Positions 42,636 through 52,254 of a DNA stretch of 64,000 bases are shown here, piece by piece; position 1 is the stretch's first letter; every line of letters starts with the position of its first letter. The notes beneath the pieces are model-generated. The model saw nothing but the letters and a program-made list of their open reading frames with translations. It had not been told where the DNA came from and ran no database searches. This DNA is from Devosia sp. YIM 151766 (lineage in GTDB: Bacteria > Pseudomonadota > Alphaproteobacteria > Rhizobiales > Devosiaceae). The stretch spans positions 372,001 to 436,000 of the forward strand of contig NZ_CP127251.1 of NCBI RefSeq assembly GCF_030285925.1, given 5' to 3'. The translations under genes were made by a program, and so were the position numbers.

Positions 42636-43985
42636 ATGGCCAATCCATCCATCATGCCGCTGAAATTCGTCGCGGAGGGCGGGCTGGACGCCGCCGAACT
42701 CGAACCCCGCCATGCCGCCTGGGCCGCCAGCCACGGCTTTGTCGGCCAGCGCGGCCGCCTGCTGGCCCTGCCCGATGCAAAGGGGGATATTTCCGGCTGG
42801 CTGTTCGGCGCCGGACCCGGGGAAGGGCGCTCGCCATTCCTTGCCGGCCTGGCCGCCGCCGCCCTGCCGGAAGGCGTCTATGCCCTGGCCGGCGAATATG
42901 GCGATCCGACCCTCTCCGCTATCGGTTTTCGCCTCGGCGCCTATCGCTTCGACCGCTATCGGGAGGCCCGCGCCACCGCGACGCTGATGCTGCCCGATGC
43001 GGCTGACGCGGCCGAGGTCGAACGTCAGGTCGAAGCCGCCGCGCTGGCGCGCGACCTCATCAACACCCCGGCCAATGATCTCGGCCCCGACGCCCTGGAA
43101 CAGGTGGCACGTGACTTTGTGCGCCGCCACGGCATGGACATCCGGGTCATCGCCGGCGACGATCTGCTCAGCGCCAATTTTCCCATGATCCATGCCGTGG
43201 GCCGCGCCAGCAGCCAGGCGCCGCGCCTCATCGACCTCGCCTGGGGCAATCCGGAGCATCCGAAGGTGACGCTGGTGGGCAAGGGCGTCACCTTCGATAC
43301 CGGCGGGCTCGATATCAAGTCGGCGGCGGGCATGCTGATGATGAAGAAGGATATGGGCGGCGCCGCCAATATTCTCGGCCTCGCCCATGCCATCGTATCG
43401 GCCGGCCCGCCGATACGGCTGCGCGTATTGTTGCCGGTGGTGGAAAATGCCATTGCCAGCGCCTCGTTCCGCCCCGGCGACGTGCTGCGATCCCGTTCCG
43501 GACTTGGTGTCGAAATCGGCAATACCGACGCCGAAGGCAGGCTGATCCTCGCCGATGCCCTCGCTTTGGCCGACGAGGAAGCGCCGGACCTCCTGATCGA
43601 CATGGCGACGCTTACCGGCGCGGCCCGCGTCGCCCTGGGGCCGGAATTGCCGGCCCTCTATTCGACCGATGCCGCCCTGGCCGCGCAAACGGCCACGCTT
43701 GGCGCCAGCGTCGAGGACCCGCTCTGGCCCATGCCGCTCTGGACGGCCTATGAAGGCCAGCTTTCATCCAAGATCGCCGATATCAACAATACCGGCACCG
43801 GCGGCTATGCCGGCTCGGTCATTGCCGCCTTGTTCCTCAAACGCTTCGTCAAGAAGGCCGGCACCTGGCTGCATCTCGACATTTTCGGCTGGGCGCCTGA
43901 AGCGCGGCCCGGCCGCCCCGTCGGCGCCACCGATCAGGGTATCCGCGCGCTTTACGGCCTCATCCGCCAGCGCTATGGCAAGTAA
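42636..43985 (+). CDS. leucyl aminopeptidase family (M17) metallopeptidase
   Basis: This 449-residue cytosolic exopeptidase removes N-terminal amino acids. The two-metal site is complete: K216 and D221 (VGKGVTFDTGG), D239 (KKDMGG), D298 and E300 (NTDAEGR), with catalytic R302. The N-terminal domain is shorter and more divergent than in PepA (about 500 residues), which matches the second alphaproteobacterial M17 type. AAAGGAG precedes the ATG, and a strong terminator follows the stop, so it is likely monocistronic. Confidence 0.92.
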   Translation: MANPSIMPLKFVAEGGLDAAELEPRHAAWAASHGFVGQRGRLLALPDAKGDISGWLFGAGPGEGRSPFLAGLAAAALPEGVYALAGEYGDPTLSAIGFRLGAYRFDRYREARATATLMLPDAADAAEVERQVEAAALARDLINTPANDLGPDALEQVARDFVRRHGMDIRVIAGDDLLSANFPMIHAVGRASSQAPRLIDLAWGNPEHPKVTLVGKGVTFDTGGLDIKSAAGMLMMKKDMGGAANILGLAHAIVSAGPPIRLRVLLPVVENAIASASFRPGDVLRSRSGLGVEIGNTDAEGRLILADALALADEEAPDLLIDMATLTGAARVALGPELPALYSTDAALAAQTATLGASVEDPLWPMPLWTAYEGQLSSKIADINNTGTGGYAGSVIAALFLKRFVKKAGTWLHLDIFGWAPEARPGRPVGATDQGIRALYGLIRQRYGK

Positions 43986-43991
43986 AGAAAA

Positions 43992-44017
43992 AGGCGGGCA
44001 TCGGCCCGCCTTTTTTT
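43992..44017 (+). terminator. rho-independent terminator after the aminopeptidase gene
   Basis: GGCGGGC and GCCCGCC form a stem with a short ATCG loop, followed by seven T bases and preceded by A-rich sequence. It is seven bases past the stop and could serve both this gene and the convergent YqaA-like gene. Confidence 0.85.
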
Positions 44018-44037
44018 AAACGGTGGCTAGCGCGCCA

Positions 44038-44802
44038 TCAGGGGTTTGCCGGGACGCTATCGTCGTCCGCGTCAGGCGCCGGCTCGGCATTGCCGCCCAG
44101 CAATTCGGCCGGATTGGGCAATAGCTCGCGCGGCACCACTTCGTCCACCGCCGTCATGTGTTCGACGGCGATTTCGGTGGCCGGGCCATGGTTTTTGGGG
44201 AACAGCAAGGGCGCCATGGCGAAGCCGACAACGATCAGGACGACCATGCCCCAGCCGGCCCATTTCTTGTGTTTCTCGATGAATTCGCCGGCCACCGGGC
44301 CAAAGAAATAGAACAAGCCACAGGGCACGAAATAGCGCAGGCCGCGGCCGATCAGTCCATAGATGATGAAGGTCCACAGATCGAGCCCGGCCACGCCCGA
44401 GGTGATGGTGATCACTTTGTAGGGAATGGGCGAGAGCGCGCCGATCAGGACCATTAGCGGGCCATTTTCCACGAAGCTGTGGCGCAATGATTCAAAGCCG
44501 TTGGCCGCGCCATAGAACTCGATGATGCCCTTGCCGACGCTGTCGAACAGAAAATAGCCGATAGCGTAGCCGGCAAGCCCGCCGCTCACCGAGGAAATGG
44601 TGCAGATCGCCGCCAGCCGCCAGGCTCGCAGCCGGTCGGCGATGATCATCGGAGCCAGCATGATTTCCGGGAATATCGGAATGATCATGGCTTCGAGAAA
44701 ACACAGAGCCGCCAGGATGGGTTCGGCAAAGCGATGTTTAGTGGCTCGTTTCAGGCGGTCGTAGAAACTGAGTTTGGCTGGTGCGGCGGCGGTGTCGGTC
44801 AT
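44038..44802 (-). CDS. YqaA-like VTT-domain membrane protein
   Basis: This 254-residue protein has four or five membrane spans between residues 25 and 205 and the VTT/DedA-type patches FLEAMIIPIFPEIMLAPMI, SSVSGGLAGYAIGYFLFDSV and IGALSPIPYKVITITSGVAG. It matches the YqaA branch of the SNARE-associated/DedA superfamily, whose members are linked to lipid movement across membranes. The C-terminal 45 residues are acidic and proline-rich. ATG at 44802 is used; a TTG one codon earlier is less likely. Confidence 0.82.
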   Translation of the reverse strand: MTDTAAAPAKLSFYDRLKRATKHRFAEPILAALCFLEAMIIPIFPEIMLAPMIIADRLRAWRLAAICTISSVSGGLAGYAIGYFLFDSVGKGIIEFYGAANGFESLRHSFVENGPLMVLIGALSPIPYKVITITSGVAGLDLWTFIIYGLIGRGLRYFVPCGLFYFFGPVAGEFIEKHKKWAGWGMVVLIVVGFAMAPLLFPKNHGPATEIAVEHMTAVDEVVPRELLPNPAELLGGNAEPAPDADDDSVPANP

Positions 44803-44875
44803 CAAGTCTCGCGAGTAGCGGTTCAGAACCTATGCTTGAACAAATTTCTGCCATCGCACCAGTGAAATTTGCGTG

Positions 44876-45814
44876 TCAGTAACCACGTTGACGATCCACG
44901 ACATTGACGAGATCCTTGCCGGCCTCGTGATCCAACAGGATACGCGAGAAATAGTTGACGCCGGTGGCCTCGTTGGAAATGCCCGCGATATGCGGGGTAA
45001 TGTAGCAGTTTTCGATACCCCATAGCGGGCTGGTTTCGGGCAGAGGCTCGATTTCGAACACATCGAGGCTGGCCGCGCCCAAAGTGCCGTCGCCCAGCGC
45101 CCGCACGATGTCCGCTTCTTTCTGATGTCCACCGCGGGCCGCATTGACGATGGCCGGCCCGCCCGGCAGCCGGTCGCGGCGCAGCTTGGAGAAGGTCTGG
45201 TAATTGAGAATGCCCGCCGTTTCCGGGGTCAGCGGCAAGAGATTGACCAGGATGTCCGTTCCCGAGAGGAAGGCGTCGAATTGCTCGTCGCCGGCAAAAC
45301 CCGTAACGCCCTCGATCTGCTTCGGCGTCCGGCTCCAGCTCCTGAGCGTAAAGCCCAGCGGCAGCAGCCGCTCGACCGCATCCTGCCCCAGAACGCCCAT
45401 GCCCATGATGCCGACGCAGGTCTGCTGGGCGACGGGGGGATAATATTGATCCCAAAGCCGCGCTTTCTGGTCGGCGTTGAAGCGAGTGAATTGCCGGTGA
45501 TGCATGGTCACATGCGCCACCACGTAATCGCTCATCTGCTGGCTCAGGTCCTGATCGACGAAGCGCACGACCGGGACGTCCGGCAATCCGGGATGCTTCA
45601 TCAGCGCGTCGACGCCGGCGCCCAGCGAAAGCACCGCTTTGAGATTGACGAGGCCGTCGAAAGCGTCCGGCTGCGGCTTCCACACGAAGATATAGTGTAT
45701 CTCGGCCGGATCGAAATCGTCACCCCGCCGCACCACCTTATAGGGCGCCAGTTTCTCGGCGAACGCCTTGGCCCAGGCGGCTTCATCGACATCCGAAAGG
45801 TGCAGCAACAGCAT
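44876..45814 (-). CDS. ghrA: glyoxylate/hydroxypyruvate reductase A
   Basis: This 312-residue D-2-hydroxyacid dehydrogenase has the GhrA layout: N-terminal LLLHLSDVDEAAWAKAF, a nucleotide-binding GIMGMGVLGQDAVERLLPLG (GxGxxG), substrate arginine in NAARGGH and catalytic histidine in YITPHIAGIS. It should reduce glyoxylate and hydroxypyruvate with NADPH. It lies downstream of the cytochrome c gene but a terminator separates them. Confidence 0.88.
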   Translation of the reverse strand: MLLLHLSDVDEAAWAKAFAEKLAPYKVVRRGDDFDPAEIHYIFVWKPQPDAFDGLVNLKAVLSLGAGVDALMKHPGLPDVPVVRFVDQDLSQQMSDYVVAHVTMHHRQFTRFNADQKARLWDQYYPPVAQQTCVGIMGMGVLGQDAVERLLPLGFTLRSWSRTPKQIEGVTGFAGDEQFDAFLSGTDILVNLLPLTPETAGILNYQTFSKLRRDRLPGGPAIVNAARGGHQKEADIVRALGDGTLGAASLDVFEIEPLPETSPLWGIENCYITPHIAGISNEATGVNYFSRILLDHEAGKDLVNVVDRQRGY

Positions 45815-45827
45815 ATTGTCTTCCTTA

Positions 45828-45856
45828 ACAAAAGAGCCGCGCTACTGGCGCGGCTC
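45828..45856 (-). terminator. rho-independent terminator after the cytochrome c gene
   Basis: On the minus strand a 9-bp stem GAGCCGCGC / GCGCGGCTC with a five-base loop is followed by TTTTGTT, 23 bases past the cytochrome c stop. Confidence 0.78.
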
Positions 45857-45878
45857 CCGGATAGTTTTTCCGGCTGGA

Positions 45879-46691
45879 TTATTCTGCGTCGGCAGGGGCT
45901 TCCTCATCGCCCGAAGCTGGCGCTTCCGGCGTGGTTTCCTGAACCGGGGTGCCTTCGATGGGCGAGTCGGACTGGGTCGTGGTCGGGGTATCGACCGCGC
46001 TTTCGGGAGCGGTGGGCGTGGTGACCTCGCTGCCCCCATCCGCCGGCGTCATCAGTTCGGAGGGCACAGTATCGTCCGGAGTGGTCTCGCCCGGCGTCGC
46101 GGCGGGCGTATCGCCCTCGGCCGGCTCTTCCTCTGCAGGCGCGGCTTCCTCGACGGGGAACGGCACCGGGCTTGCCGACAGCGTCTGCAGGTAAGCCAGG
46201 ATATCGGCGCGCTCTTCAGGCGAACGGACGCCGGCAAAGGCCATCTTGGTGCCGGGCGCATAACCCCGAGGATTTTCCAGGAAGGCGTCGAGATTGTCAT
46301 AGGACCAGATCTGGCCCTCGGCCTGCTGCTGCAGCAGGATATCCGAATAGGCGAAGCCTTCGGCATGGGCCTTGGGGGCGCCGACGATATTATAGAGGTT
46401 CGGGCCCTGCTTGTTGGGCTCGCCCTCGCCGAAATTGTGACAGGACTGGCACTTGCGCACCGCCGAGGCGCCGCGATCGACGCTGGCGCTGGCCAGCAGC
46501 ACCGCCAGCGATACGGCAGGAACCTCTTCCACCGGGCCCGCATCCGCCACTTCGGGCTCGGGCAGGTCGTAGCCGGGACCTCGGCCTTCGATGGGTTGAT
46601 AGATGGCTTCGGCCAGAAAGCCGACACCCATGACGAACAACAGCGTGCCGAGGACGGCGCCTAGAATCTTATTTAGCTCGAACGAATCCAT
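45879..46691 (-). CDS. membrane-anchored cytochrome c (CycM/c552 type) with long acidic tail
   Basis: This 270-residue protein has an N-terminal anchor helix (LNKILGAVLGTLLFVMGVGF), a mono-haem cytochrome c domain with CQSCH (C81, C84, H85) and the methionine ligand M150 in GTKMAFAG. Residues 180-270 form a low-complexity Glu/Pro/Thr/Ala tail. The domain matches CycM-type cytochromes, which carry electrons from the bc1 complex to cytochrome oxidase at the periplasmic membrane face. The tail is longer than usual. The ATG at 46691 follows GAGAG at good spacing; an ATG seven codons upstream is less likely. Confidence 0.85.
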   Translation of the reverse strand: MDSFELNKILGAVLGTLLFVMGVGFLAEAIYQPIEGRGPGYDLPEPEVADAGPVEEVPAVSLAVLLASASVDRGASAVRKCQSCHNFGEGEPNKQGPNLYNIVGAPKAHAEGFAYSDILLQQQAEGQIWSYDNLDAFLENPRGYAPGTKMAFAGVRSPEERADILAYLQTLSASPVPFPVEEAAPAEEEPAEGDTPAATPGETTPDDTVPSELMTPADGGSEVTTPTAPESAVDTPTTTQSDSPIEGTPVQETTPEAPASGDEEAPADAE

Positions 46692-46950
46692 TTGGTCTCT
46701 CTGCCGGTCCATCCCCTGCGGACATTATGCGTCGCCGGTCCAAATTCCGATTCCCGTTGGGGAATCTGCCTCAACCGACCGGATCGGCGCGCGCGAAAGA
46801 TAGTCTCAAGCCCCTTAGGGCGCAACAGGTCAAAGCGCCGGTGCGACAATTGCCCCCTGATCTCGCGCCGCGCCGCCGCTCCGGGTGCCGATTGACTCGC
46901 GCCTGCCCCCGCGTCAAAACCCGCCTGCTCATTCTTGCACGGATCTTCCC

Positions 46951-47778
46951 ATGACGAAAAAGATTGCCTTTCAGGGCGAACCCGGCGCCTTCAGCCATGC
47001 GGCGGCGGCCAATGTCTTTCCGGGCGAGGAATATATGGGCTGCGTCACCTTCGAGGAAACGCTGAGCGCCGTGCAGTCCGGCCAGGCCGATTTTGCCGTC
47101 GTGCCGGTGGAAAATTCGCTCTATGGCCGCATCACCGACATTCACCACCTCCTGCCTGAAAGCGGCCTCTTCATTATCGGCGAGACCTATCTGCGGGTGG
47201 AGATGACCCTGTTGGGCGTCCCCGGCGCCCGGCTGGAAGACATCAGGGCGGTGCAATCGCTCTCGGTCGCGCTCGGCCAGTGCCGCCGCTTCATCGCCAA
47301 GAATGGCCTGCGCACCATCAATGCGGTGGATACGGCCGGCTCGGCCCGCGAGATCGCGCAGAAGGCCGATAAAACCGTCGCCGCCATCGCCTCTTGCTTT
47401 GCCGGGGAGATCTATGGTCTCGAGGTGCTCGCCGAGAATATCGAGGACGCGGACCACAATACCACCCGCTTCCTCGTGCTCTCGCCGACCGAACAGAACG
47501 CGGCGCCGCACGGCCGGGTGAAGACCACTTTCGTCTTCCGCGTCCGCAACGTGCCGGCGGCGCTCTATAAGGCCATGGGCGGCTTTGCCACCAATGGCGT
47601 CAACATGACCAAGCTCGAAAGTTATATGGTCGGCGGCAATTTCACCGCCACCCAGTTCTATGCCGATATCGAAGGTCATCCCGATGATGTTAGCGTCCAG
47701 CTCGCCTTCGACGAGCTGAAATTCTTCACCGACTATTTCCGCATTCTCGGCGTCTATCCGGCCTCAGACTCGCGTTGA
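46951..47778 (+). CDS. pheA: prephenate dehydratase
   Basis: This 275-residue enzyme makes phenylpyruvate from prephenate in phenylalanine synthesis. The catalytic domain opens [20 protein letters not shown] and contains the TRF motif (NTTRFLVLS). A C-terminal ACT domain follows ([20 protein letters not shown]), with ESYM where the canonical regulatory motif is ESRP. No chorismate mutase domain is fused. The ATG at 46951 is used; the 66 bases before it are in frame but lack homology. Confidence 0.9.
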   Translation: MTKKIAFQGEPGAFSHAAAANVFPGEEYMGCVTFEETLSAVQSGQADFAVVPVENSLYGRITDIHHLLPESGLFIIGETYLRVEMTLLGVPGARLEDIRAVQSLSVALGQCRRFIAKNGLRTINAVDTAGSAREIAQKADKTVAAIASCFAGEIYGLEVLAENIEDADHNTTRFLVLSPTEQNAAPHGRVKTTFVFRVRNVPAALYKAMGGFATNGVNMTKLESYMVGGNFTATQFYADIEGHPDDVSVQLAFDELKFFTDYFRILGVYPASDSR

Positions 47779-47827
47779 CACGCCGGGCGCCGCCGCTATG
47801 GTCCGCCCGACAAATAAAGGAGCCGCC

Positions 47828-48670
47828 ATGTCGCACGCCCAGCTCGCCAAGATCATCGACGCTGCCTTCGAAAATCGCGCCGAGGTCAATTTTGCCACAA
47901 AGGGCGAGATTCGCGATGCCGTCGACAGCGCGTTGCGCCTGCTCGACACTGGCGAGGCCCGCGTGGCCGAGAAGGTCGACGGCGCCTGGCAGGTCAATCA
48001 ATGGCTGAAAAAGGCGGTGCTGCTTTCGTTCCGTCTCAACGACAATCAGCTGATTTCCGGCGGCCCGCACAGCTCGTCATGGTGGGATAAGGTGCCCTCC
48101 AAGTTCGACGGCTGGGACGAGAACCGGTTTCGCGAGGCTGGCTTCCGCGCCGTCCCGGGCGCCATCGTCCGCAATGCCGCCCATATCGGCAAGGGCGTCA
48201 TCCTCATGCCCAGCTTCGTCAATCTGGGCGCCTATGTCGATGAAGGCACCATGGTCGATACCTGGGTGACGGTCGGCTCCTGCGCCCAGATCGGCAAGAA
48301 CGTCCATATCTCGGGCGGCGTCGGCATTGGCGGCGTGCTTGAACCATTGCAGGCCGGCCCGGTCATCATCGAGGACAATTGCTTCATCGGTGCCCGCTCC
48401 GAGGTCGTCGAGGGCGTGGTGGTGGGCGAAGGCGCGGTCATCTCCATGGGCGTCTTCATCGGCGCCTCCACCAAGATCGTCGACCGCAGCACCGGCGAAA
48501 TCCATATCGGCAAGGTGCCGCCCTATTCGGTCGTCGTCTCCGGCAGCCTGCCCGGCAAGCCGCTGCCCGATGGCACGCCCGGCCCGAACCTTTATTGCGC
48601 CGTCATCGTCAAGACCGTCGACGCGCAGACCCGCTCCAAGACCGGCATCAACGACCTGCTGCGCGATTGA
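47828..48670 (+). CDS. dapD: tetrahydrodipicolinate N-succinyltransferase
   Basis: This 280-residue enzyme succinylates tetrahydrodipicolinate in the lysine/meso-diaminopimelate pathway. It has an N-terminal helical domain and a left-handed beta helix of hexapeptide repeats ([40 protein letters not shown]). AAGGAG lies five bases before the ATG at 47828. dapE follows after one unrelated gene, so peptidoglycan-precursor steps are grouped here. Confidence 0.94.
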   Translation: MSHAQLAKIIDAAFENRAEVNFATKGEIRDAVDSALRLLDTGEARVAEKVDGAWQVNQWLKKAVLLSFRLNDNQLISGGPHSSSWWDKVPSKFDGWDENRFREAGFRAVPGAIVRNAAHIGKGVILMPSFVNLGAYVDEGTMVDTWVTVGSCAQIGKNVHISGGVGIGGVLEPLQAGPVIIEDNCFIGARSEVVEGVVVGEGAVISMGVFIGASTKIVDRSTGEIHIGKVPPYSVVVSGSLPGKPLPDGTPGPNLYCAVIVKTVDAQTRSKTGINDLLRD

Positions 48671-48753
48671 TCCTTTATCCGGCGCTGGCTCCGGCCGCGC
48701 CGGCGTCCTATCCTTGCTCATGCCGGTGTGATTCCGGTCTAAAAGGGGGATAA

Positions 48754-49233
48754 ATGGACAAGCTCATTGCTCTGCTGACGACCACGCAAGGCCGCATCGG
48801 CCGTCAGCAATGGTGGCTGGGGATCGCCGCGCTGATCATGATCTCCATCGTCGCCTCGATCGTGCTGGGCATTGTCAGCTTCGGCAATGCCGCCCTATTG
48901 GCCTGGCTCGCCGTATTGCTCAATATCGCGCTGATCTATCCGGCCTATTGCCTCGGCATCAAGCGCCGCCACGACCGCGATAGCGGCGGCACCGACCTCA
49001 AGTTGCTGATTGCCGGTTCGGTTCTGCTCAATGTGCTGCAGGCTACCGGCATCGGCATGGATTGGGTCGATATGGGCCAGGGCGTAATCTTGCCCATGCC
49101 GGCAATCTGGCTCGGCCTGATCAACCTCGCCTATGCGGTTTTCGCCATTTACATGCTGGTCCAGCTCGGTTTCCTCAAGGGAACGACAGGAGCGAACACT
49201 TACGGTCCCGACCCGCTGGACGGCGCCGCCTGA
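48754..49233 (+). CDS. DUF805 family membrane protein
   Basis: This 159-residue inner-membrane protein has four hydrophobic segments and DUF805 features: the opening TTQGRIGRQQWWLGIAAL, the loop GIKRRHDRDSGG, and the tail GANTYGPDPL. Its function is not known. It lies between dapD and dapE with short gaps (83 and 16 bases). Confidence 0.85.
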   Translation: MDKLIALLTTTQGRIGRQQWWLGIAALIMISIVASIVLGIVSFGNAALLAWLAVLLNIALIYPAYCLGIKRRHDRDSGGTDLKLLIAGSVLLNVLQATGIGMDWVDMGQGVILPMPAIWLGLINLAYAVFAIYMLVQLGFLKGTTGANTYGPDPLDGAA

Positions 49234-49249
49234 CCAAATCGGAGCCTTC

Positions 49250-50404
49250 GTGACCATCGATCCGCAAAATCTGCTTGAGCGCCTCATCGCCTGTCCTTCG
49301 GTCACGCCCGAGGAAGCCGGGGCGCTCGACCTGCTGGAAGCCGAACTGATCGCCATCGGCTTTGCCGTTACCCGCCTGCGCTTCGACGGCGACGGCTCCT
49401 ATCCGGTCGACAATCTTTTCGCGACGCGCGGGCAGGGCGGCCGTACCCTGCTTTTTGCCGGCCACACCGATGTCGTGCCGCCCGGCGACCGGGCGCATTG
49501 GCACTCTGACCCATTCCAGCCGCGCATTGCCGATGGCAGGATTTATGGCCGCGGCGCCGCCGACATGAAATCGGGCATTGCCGCCTTTGTCGCGGCCTGC
49601 GCCGCCATGCCGCCGGAAGCGGGCACCATCCACCTCGCCATCACCAATGACGAGGAAGCCGACGCCGTCAACGGCACCGAAAAGCTCATGCGCTGGATGG
49701 CCGAGAACGGCCGCCGTTTCGACTTCGCCATTGTCGGCGAACCCAGTTCGGCGGAAATCCTGGGCGACAGCATCAAGATCGGCCGCCGCGGCTCGCTCTC
49801 CGGCAAGGTCACGGTCACCGGTACGCAAGGCCATGTCGCCTATCCGCATAAGGCCAATAATCCGCTGCCGGTGCTCGCTGCATTGGCGACCGCCCTGACG
49901 TCGGAACGCATCGATCAGGGCACCGAGCATTTCCCCGCCAGCAATCTCGAACTCACCACTATCGATGTCGGCAATCCGGTGCCCAACGTCATCCCGGTGA
50001 GCGGCATGCTGCGCTTCAATATCCGTTATAACGACCTCTGGACGCCCGAGACGCTGGCGGACTGGGTCCAGACCCGCATCGATGCGGTTGATCCAAAGAA
50101 GACCCGGATCGATTTCGAGATTTCGGGCGTGCCGTCCCGTTCCTTCCTGTCGCCGCTCAGCGCCGATATCGAAACCCTGTCCGCTATCATCGCCGAACGC
50201 AATGGCAGTGCGCCGGAATTGTCCACTGGCGGCGGCACGTCGGATGCGCGCTTCATCGCCCAATATGGTCCGGTAGTGGAATGCGGTCTGGTCGGTGCGT
50301 CCATGCACAAGGCCGACGAGCACATCGCCCTGGCCGACCTGACCGGCCTTACCGACATCTACGAGCATTTCATGCGGCGCTTCTTTTCCGGGGACGCGGC
50401 ATGA
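49250..50404 (+). CDS. dapE: succinyl-diaminopimelate desuccinylase
   Basis: This 384-residue zinc peptidase-like enzyme removes succinate from N-succinyl-LL-diaminopimelate. Metal-ligand motifs are LFAGHTDVVPPGD, GRGAADMKSG, TNDEEADAVNG and GEPSSAE, with STGGGTSDARF near the C-terminus. GGAG at 49241-49244 is five bases before the GTG at 49250, which gives the normal family length. Its stop overlaps the next membrane-protein gene in an ATGA. Confidence 0.94.
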   Translation: MTIDPQNLLERLIACPSVTPEEAGALDLLEAELIAIGFAVTRLRFDGDGSYPVDNLFATRGQGGRTLLFAGHTDVVPPGDRAHWHSDPFQPRIADGRIYGRGAADMKSGIAAFVAACAAMPPEAGTIHLAITNDEEADAVNGTEKLMRWMAENGRRFDFAIVGEPSSAEILGDSIKIGRRGSLSGKVTVTGTQGHVAYPHKANNPLPVLAALATALTSERIDQGTEHFPASNLELTTIDVGNPVPNVIPVSGMLRFNIRYNDLWTPETLADWVQTRIDAVDPKKTRIDFEISGVPSRSFLSPLSADIETLSAIIAERNGSAPELSTGGGTSDARFIAQYGPVVECGLVGASMHKADEHIALADLTGLTDIYEHFMRRFFSGDAA

Positions 50405-50943
50405 AAAGCTGGCAGAACCTGCAACAGGCTGTTGTCGGCTGGCGCATGATCCTGCGCGGTGAAGCTGGCTGGCAGGAGCAGTTCCGGCTGACCGCCCCCG
50501 GCCTCGCCATGGCGCTGGTCCTGTTCTACGTCTTCGCCTTCCTGGCCGTGCTGCTGGCGTCGTTCGAGGTCGGCGTTCCGACGCTGGGGGGCTTTGTCGA
50601 AATCATGCTGATCCAGTCGCTGTGGCTGATTGCCCTGCTGATCGGCATTTTCGGCGCCCGCTTCGTCATGCGCGGCGGCAATGCGCTGCTGCCGGTGCTC
50701 ATTCCGGGCATCTATGCGATGATCGCCTATCTGATTCTGGGCTCGCTGCTATCACTGATCCTGGGCATCCTGCTGCCGCTGCTCTGGGCGGCTCTGGCCT
50801 TCCTGCTTTATCGGCTGGGGCGGGTGGCTGCGGACTGGAATCCGGCAGGTTCCGCGACTTTTGCGCTTCTCACCGTGGTTCTGCTTGTCGGCATGCCGAT
50901 GACGCTCTACATGCTAGCCACATCCTTCCTCCCTGCCGCCTGA
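50401..50943 (+). CDS. uncharacterised four- to five-span membrane protein
   Basis: I do not recognise this 180-residue protein. After a hydrophilic start (KSWQNLQQAVVGWRMILRGE) it has hydrophobic segments at about 35-55, 70-90, 95-135 and 145-170. The ATG overlaps the dapE stop as ATGA, so it is translationally coupled to dapE. The next gene encodes another membrane protein of similar size and N-terminal pattern, and the two may be distant paralogues acting together. Confidence 0.7.
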   Translation: MKSWQNLQQAVVGWRMILRGEAGWQEQFRLTAPGLAMALVLFYVFAFLAVLLASFEVGVPTLGGFVEIMLIQSLWLIALLIGIFGARFVMRGGNALLPVLIPGIYAMIAYLILGSLLSLILGILLPLLWAALAFLLYRLGRVAADWNPAGSATFALLTVVLLVGMPMTLYMLATSFLPAA

Positions 50944-50959
50944 ACCGAGACCCGATCCC

Positions 50960-51520
50960 GTGGCCCAGTCCAGACAGACCTTCATCGAAGAAGCCGTAAG
51001 CGCCGCAAGGGGCTGCCTGGCACTCGTCCTCGGACGCCGCGATGCCGCTTCGTGGTTCGACTTCTCCCATCGCGGCCTTGCCGGCAGCCTCCTCGCCGTG
51101 CTGCTGGCGCTGCTGGTGACGGGGTTCGGTCCCTTGCTGCTCGGTCTGCCAGTGCCGGCCGGCGCTCCGACCCAATCCATCGTCATGAACGGCGTTCTGT
51201 TCGTCGCCCAGGCGGCCATGGCGTGGATCGTGCTGCGGCAGATGGGCCGCTCGGATGGTTTCGTGCCCTATCTCGTCGCCAGCAATTGGGTGACGATGCT
51301 CTCGGGCATCCTGCTGCTTTTTTCGTTGCTCTTCGGGGAAGCGGGGCTGGTCGTGCTCCTGGCCATGGTCATCGTGGCCATGCTGACCTTCATCAATATC
51401 GGCCGCTTCATCGTCACGCTGCAGCCGATGCAGATCGTGCTGCTGTTCATTTCGCAGTCGGTGGGCGTGTTTCTGGCACTGGGCGTCCTCGCCCTGTTCC
51501 TGCCGGTGCCGATGACCTAA
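50960..51520 (+). CDS. uncharacterised multi-span membrane protein (Yip1-like pattern)
   Basis: This 186-residue protein has a short soluble head ([20 protein letters not shown]), then about five hydrophobic segments from residue 42 onward. The layout, including an initial soluble helix pair with the span [20 protein letters not shown], recalls Yip1-type proteins, but I cannot confirm it. It starts with GTG 16 bases after the preceding membrane-protein gene and its stop overlaps the convergent truA stop by four bases. Confidence 0.65.
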   Translation: MAQSRQTFIEEAVSAARGCLALVLGRRDAASWFDFSHRGLAGSLLAVLLALLVTGFGPLLLGLPVPAGAPTQSIVMNGVLFVAQAAMAWIVLRQMGRSDGFVPYLVASNWVTMLSGILLLFSLLFGEAGLVVLLAMVIVAMLTFINIGRFIVTLQPMQIVLLFISQSVGVFLALGVLALFLPVPMT

Positions 51521-52254
51521 TAATCGACGCCGGTGAGATAAAGCCCGCTCGCCGGCGCCATGGCGCCGCAGCGCCGGCGATCCGCCGCGTCCAGCGCCGC
51601 CCGGAAATCGGCCGGACTCCACTTGCCCTCGCCCACCAGCTTCAACGAGCCGACCATGGATCGCACCTGATGGTGCAGGAAGCTGCGGGCGCCGGCAGTG
51701 ATGGTGACGATCTCATCGTCCCCGCTCACCTCGAAAACATCCAGCGTGCGGATCGGTGAATTGGCCTGACATTCGGAGGAGCGGAAGGTCGAGAAATCAT
51801 GCCGGCCCAGAATGAGCTGGGCCGCTTCATGCATGCTTTGCGCGTCCAGCGGCATCGGTACATGCCAGACCTGATGCCGCTCGATGGCGGCCGGGGCGCG
51901 GCGGTTCAGGATGCGATATGCATAATGCCGCGCCTTGGCGGAAAAGCGCGCCTCGAAGTCGTTTCCCACCGCCTCGCATTCGACCACCACCACCGGATGG
52001 GGCCGCAGATGATAATTGAGCGCCTCGCGGATACGGAACGCATCCCAATCCTTGCCGAGGTCGAAATGCACCACCTGTCCCAGCGCATGGACCCCGGCAT
52101 CGGTGCGCCCCGCCGCCTGGGTGGTGACCGCTTCGCCGGAGAAGCGCGCGATGGCTTCTTCCAGCGCCTGCTGCACGCTCATCCGGTCCGCCTGCCGCTG
52201 CCAGCCGCAAAACGGCGTACCGTCATATTCGAGGATAAGCTTGAAACGCGGCAT
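51517..52254 (-). CDS. truA: tRNA pseudouridine(38-40) synthase
   Basis: This 245-residue enzyme isomerises uridines 38-40 in the tRNA anticodon arm. The catalytic aspartate is D52 in [10 protein letters not shown]. Other family patches are [14 protein letters not shown] and [19 protein letters not shown]. Its start shares one base with the fmt stop (TGATG), so the def-fmt-truA genes form one unit on the minus strand. Confidence 0.95.
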   Translation of the reverse strand: MPRFKLILEYDGTPFCGWQRQADRMSVQQALEEAIARFSGEAVTTQAAGRTDAGVHALGQVVHFDLGKDWDAFRIREALNYHLRPHPVVVVECEAVGNDFEARFSAKARHYAYRILNRRAPAAIERHQVWHVPMPLDAQSMHEAAQLILGRHDFSTFRSSECQANSPIRTLDVFEVSGDDEIVTITAGARSFLHHQVRSMVGSLKLVGEGKWSPADFRAALDAADRRRCGAMAPASGLYLTGVDY

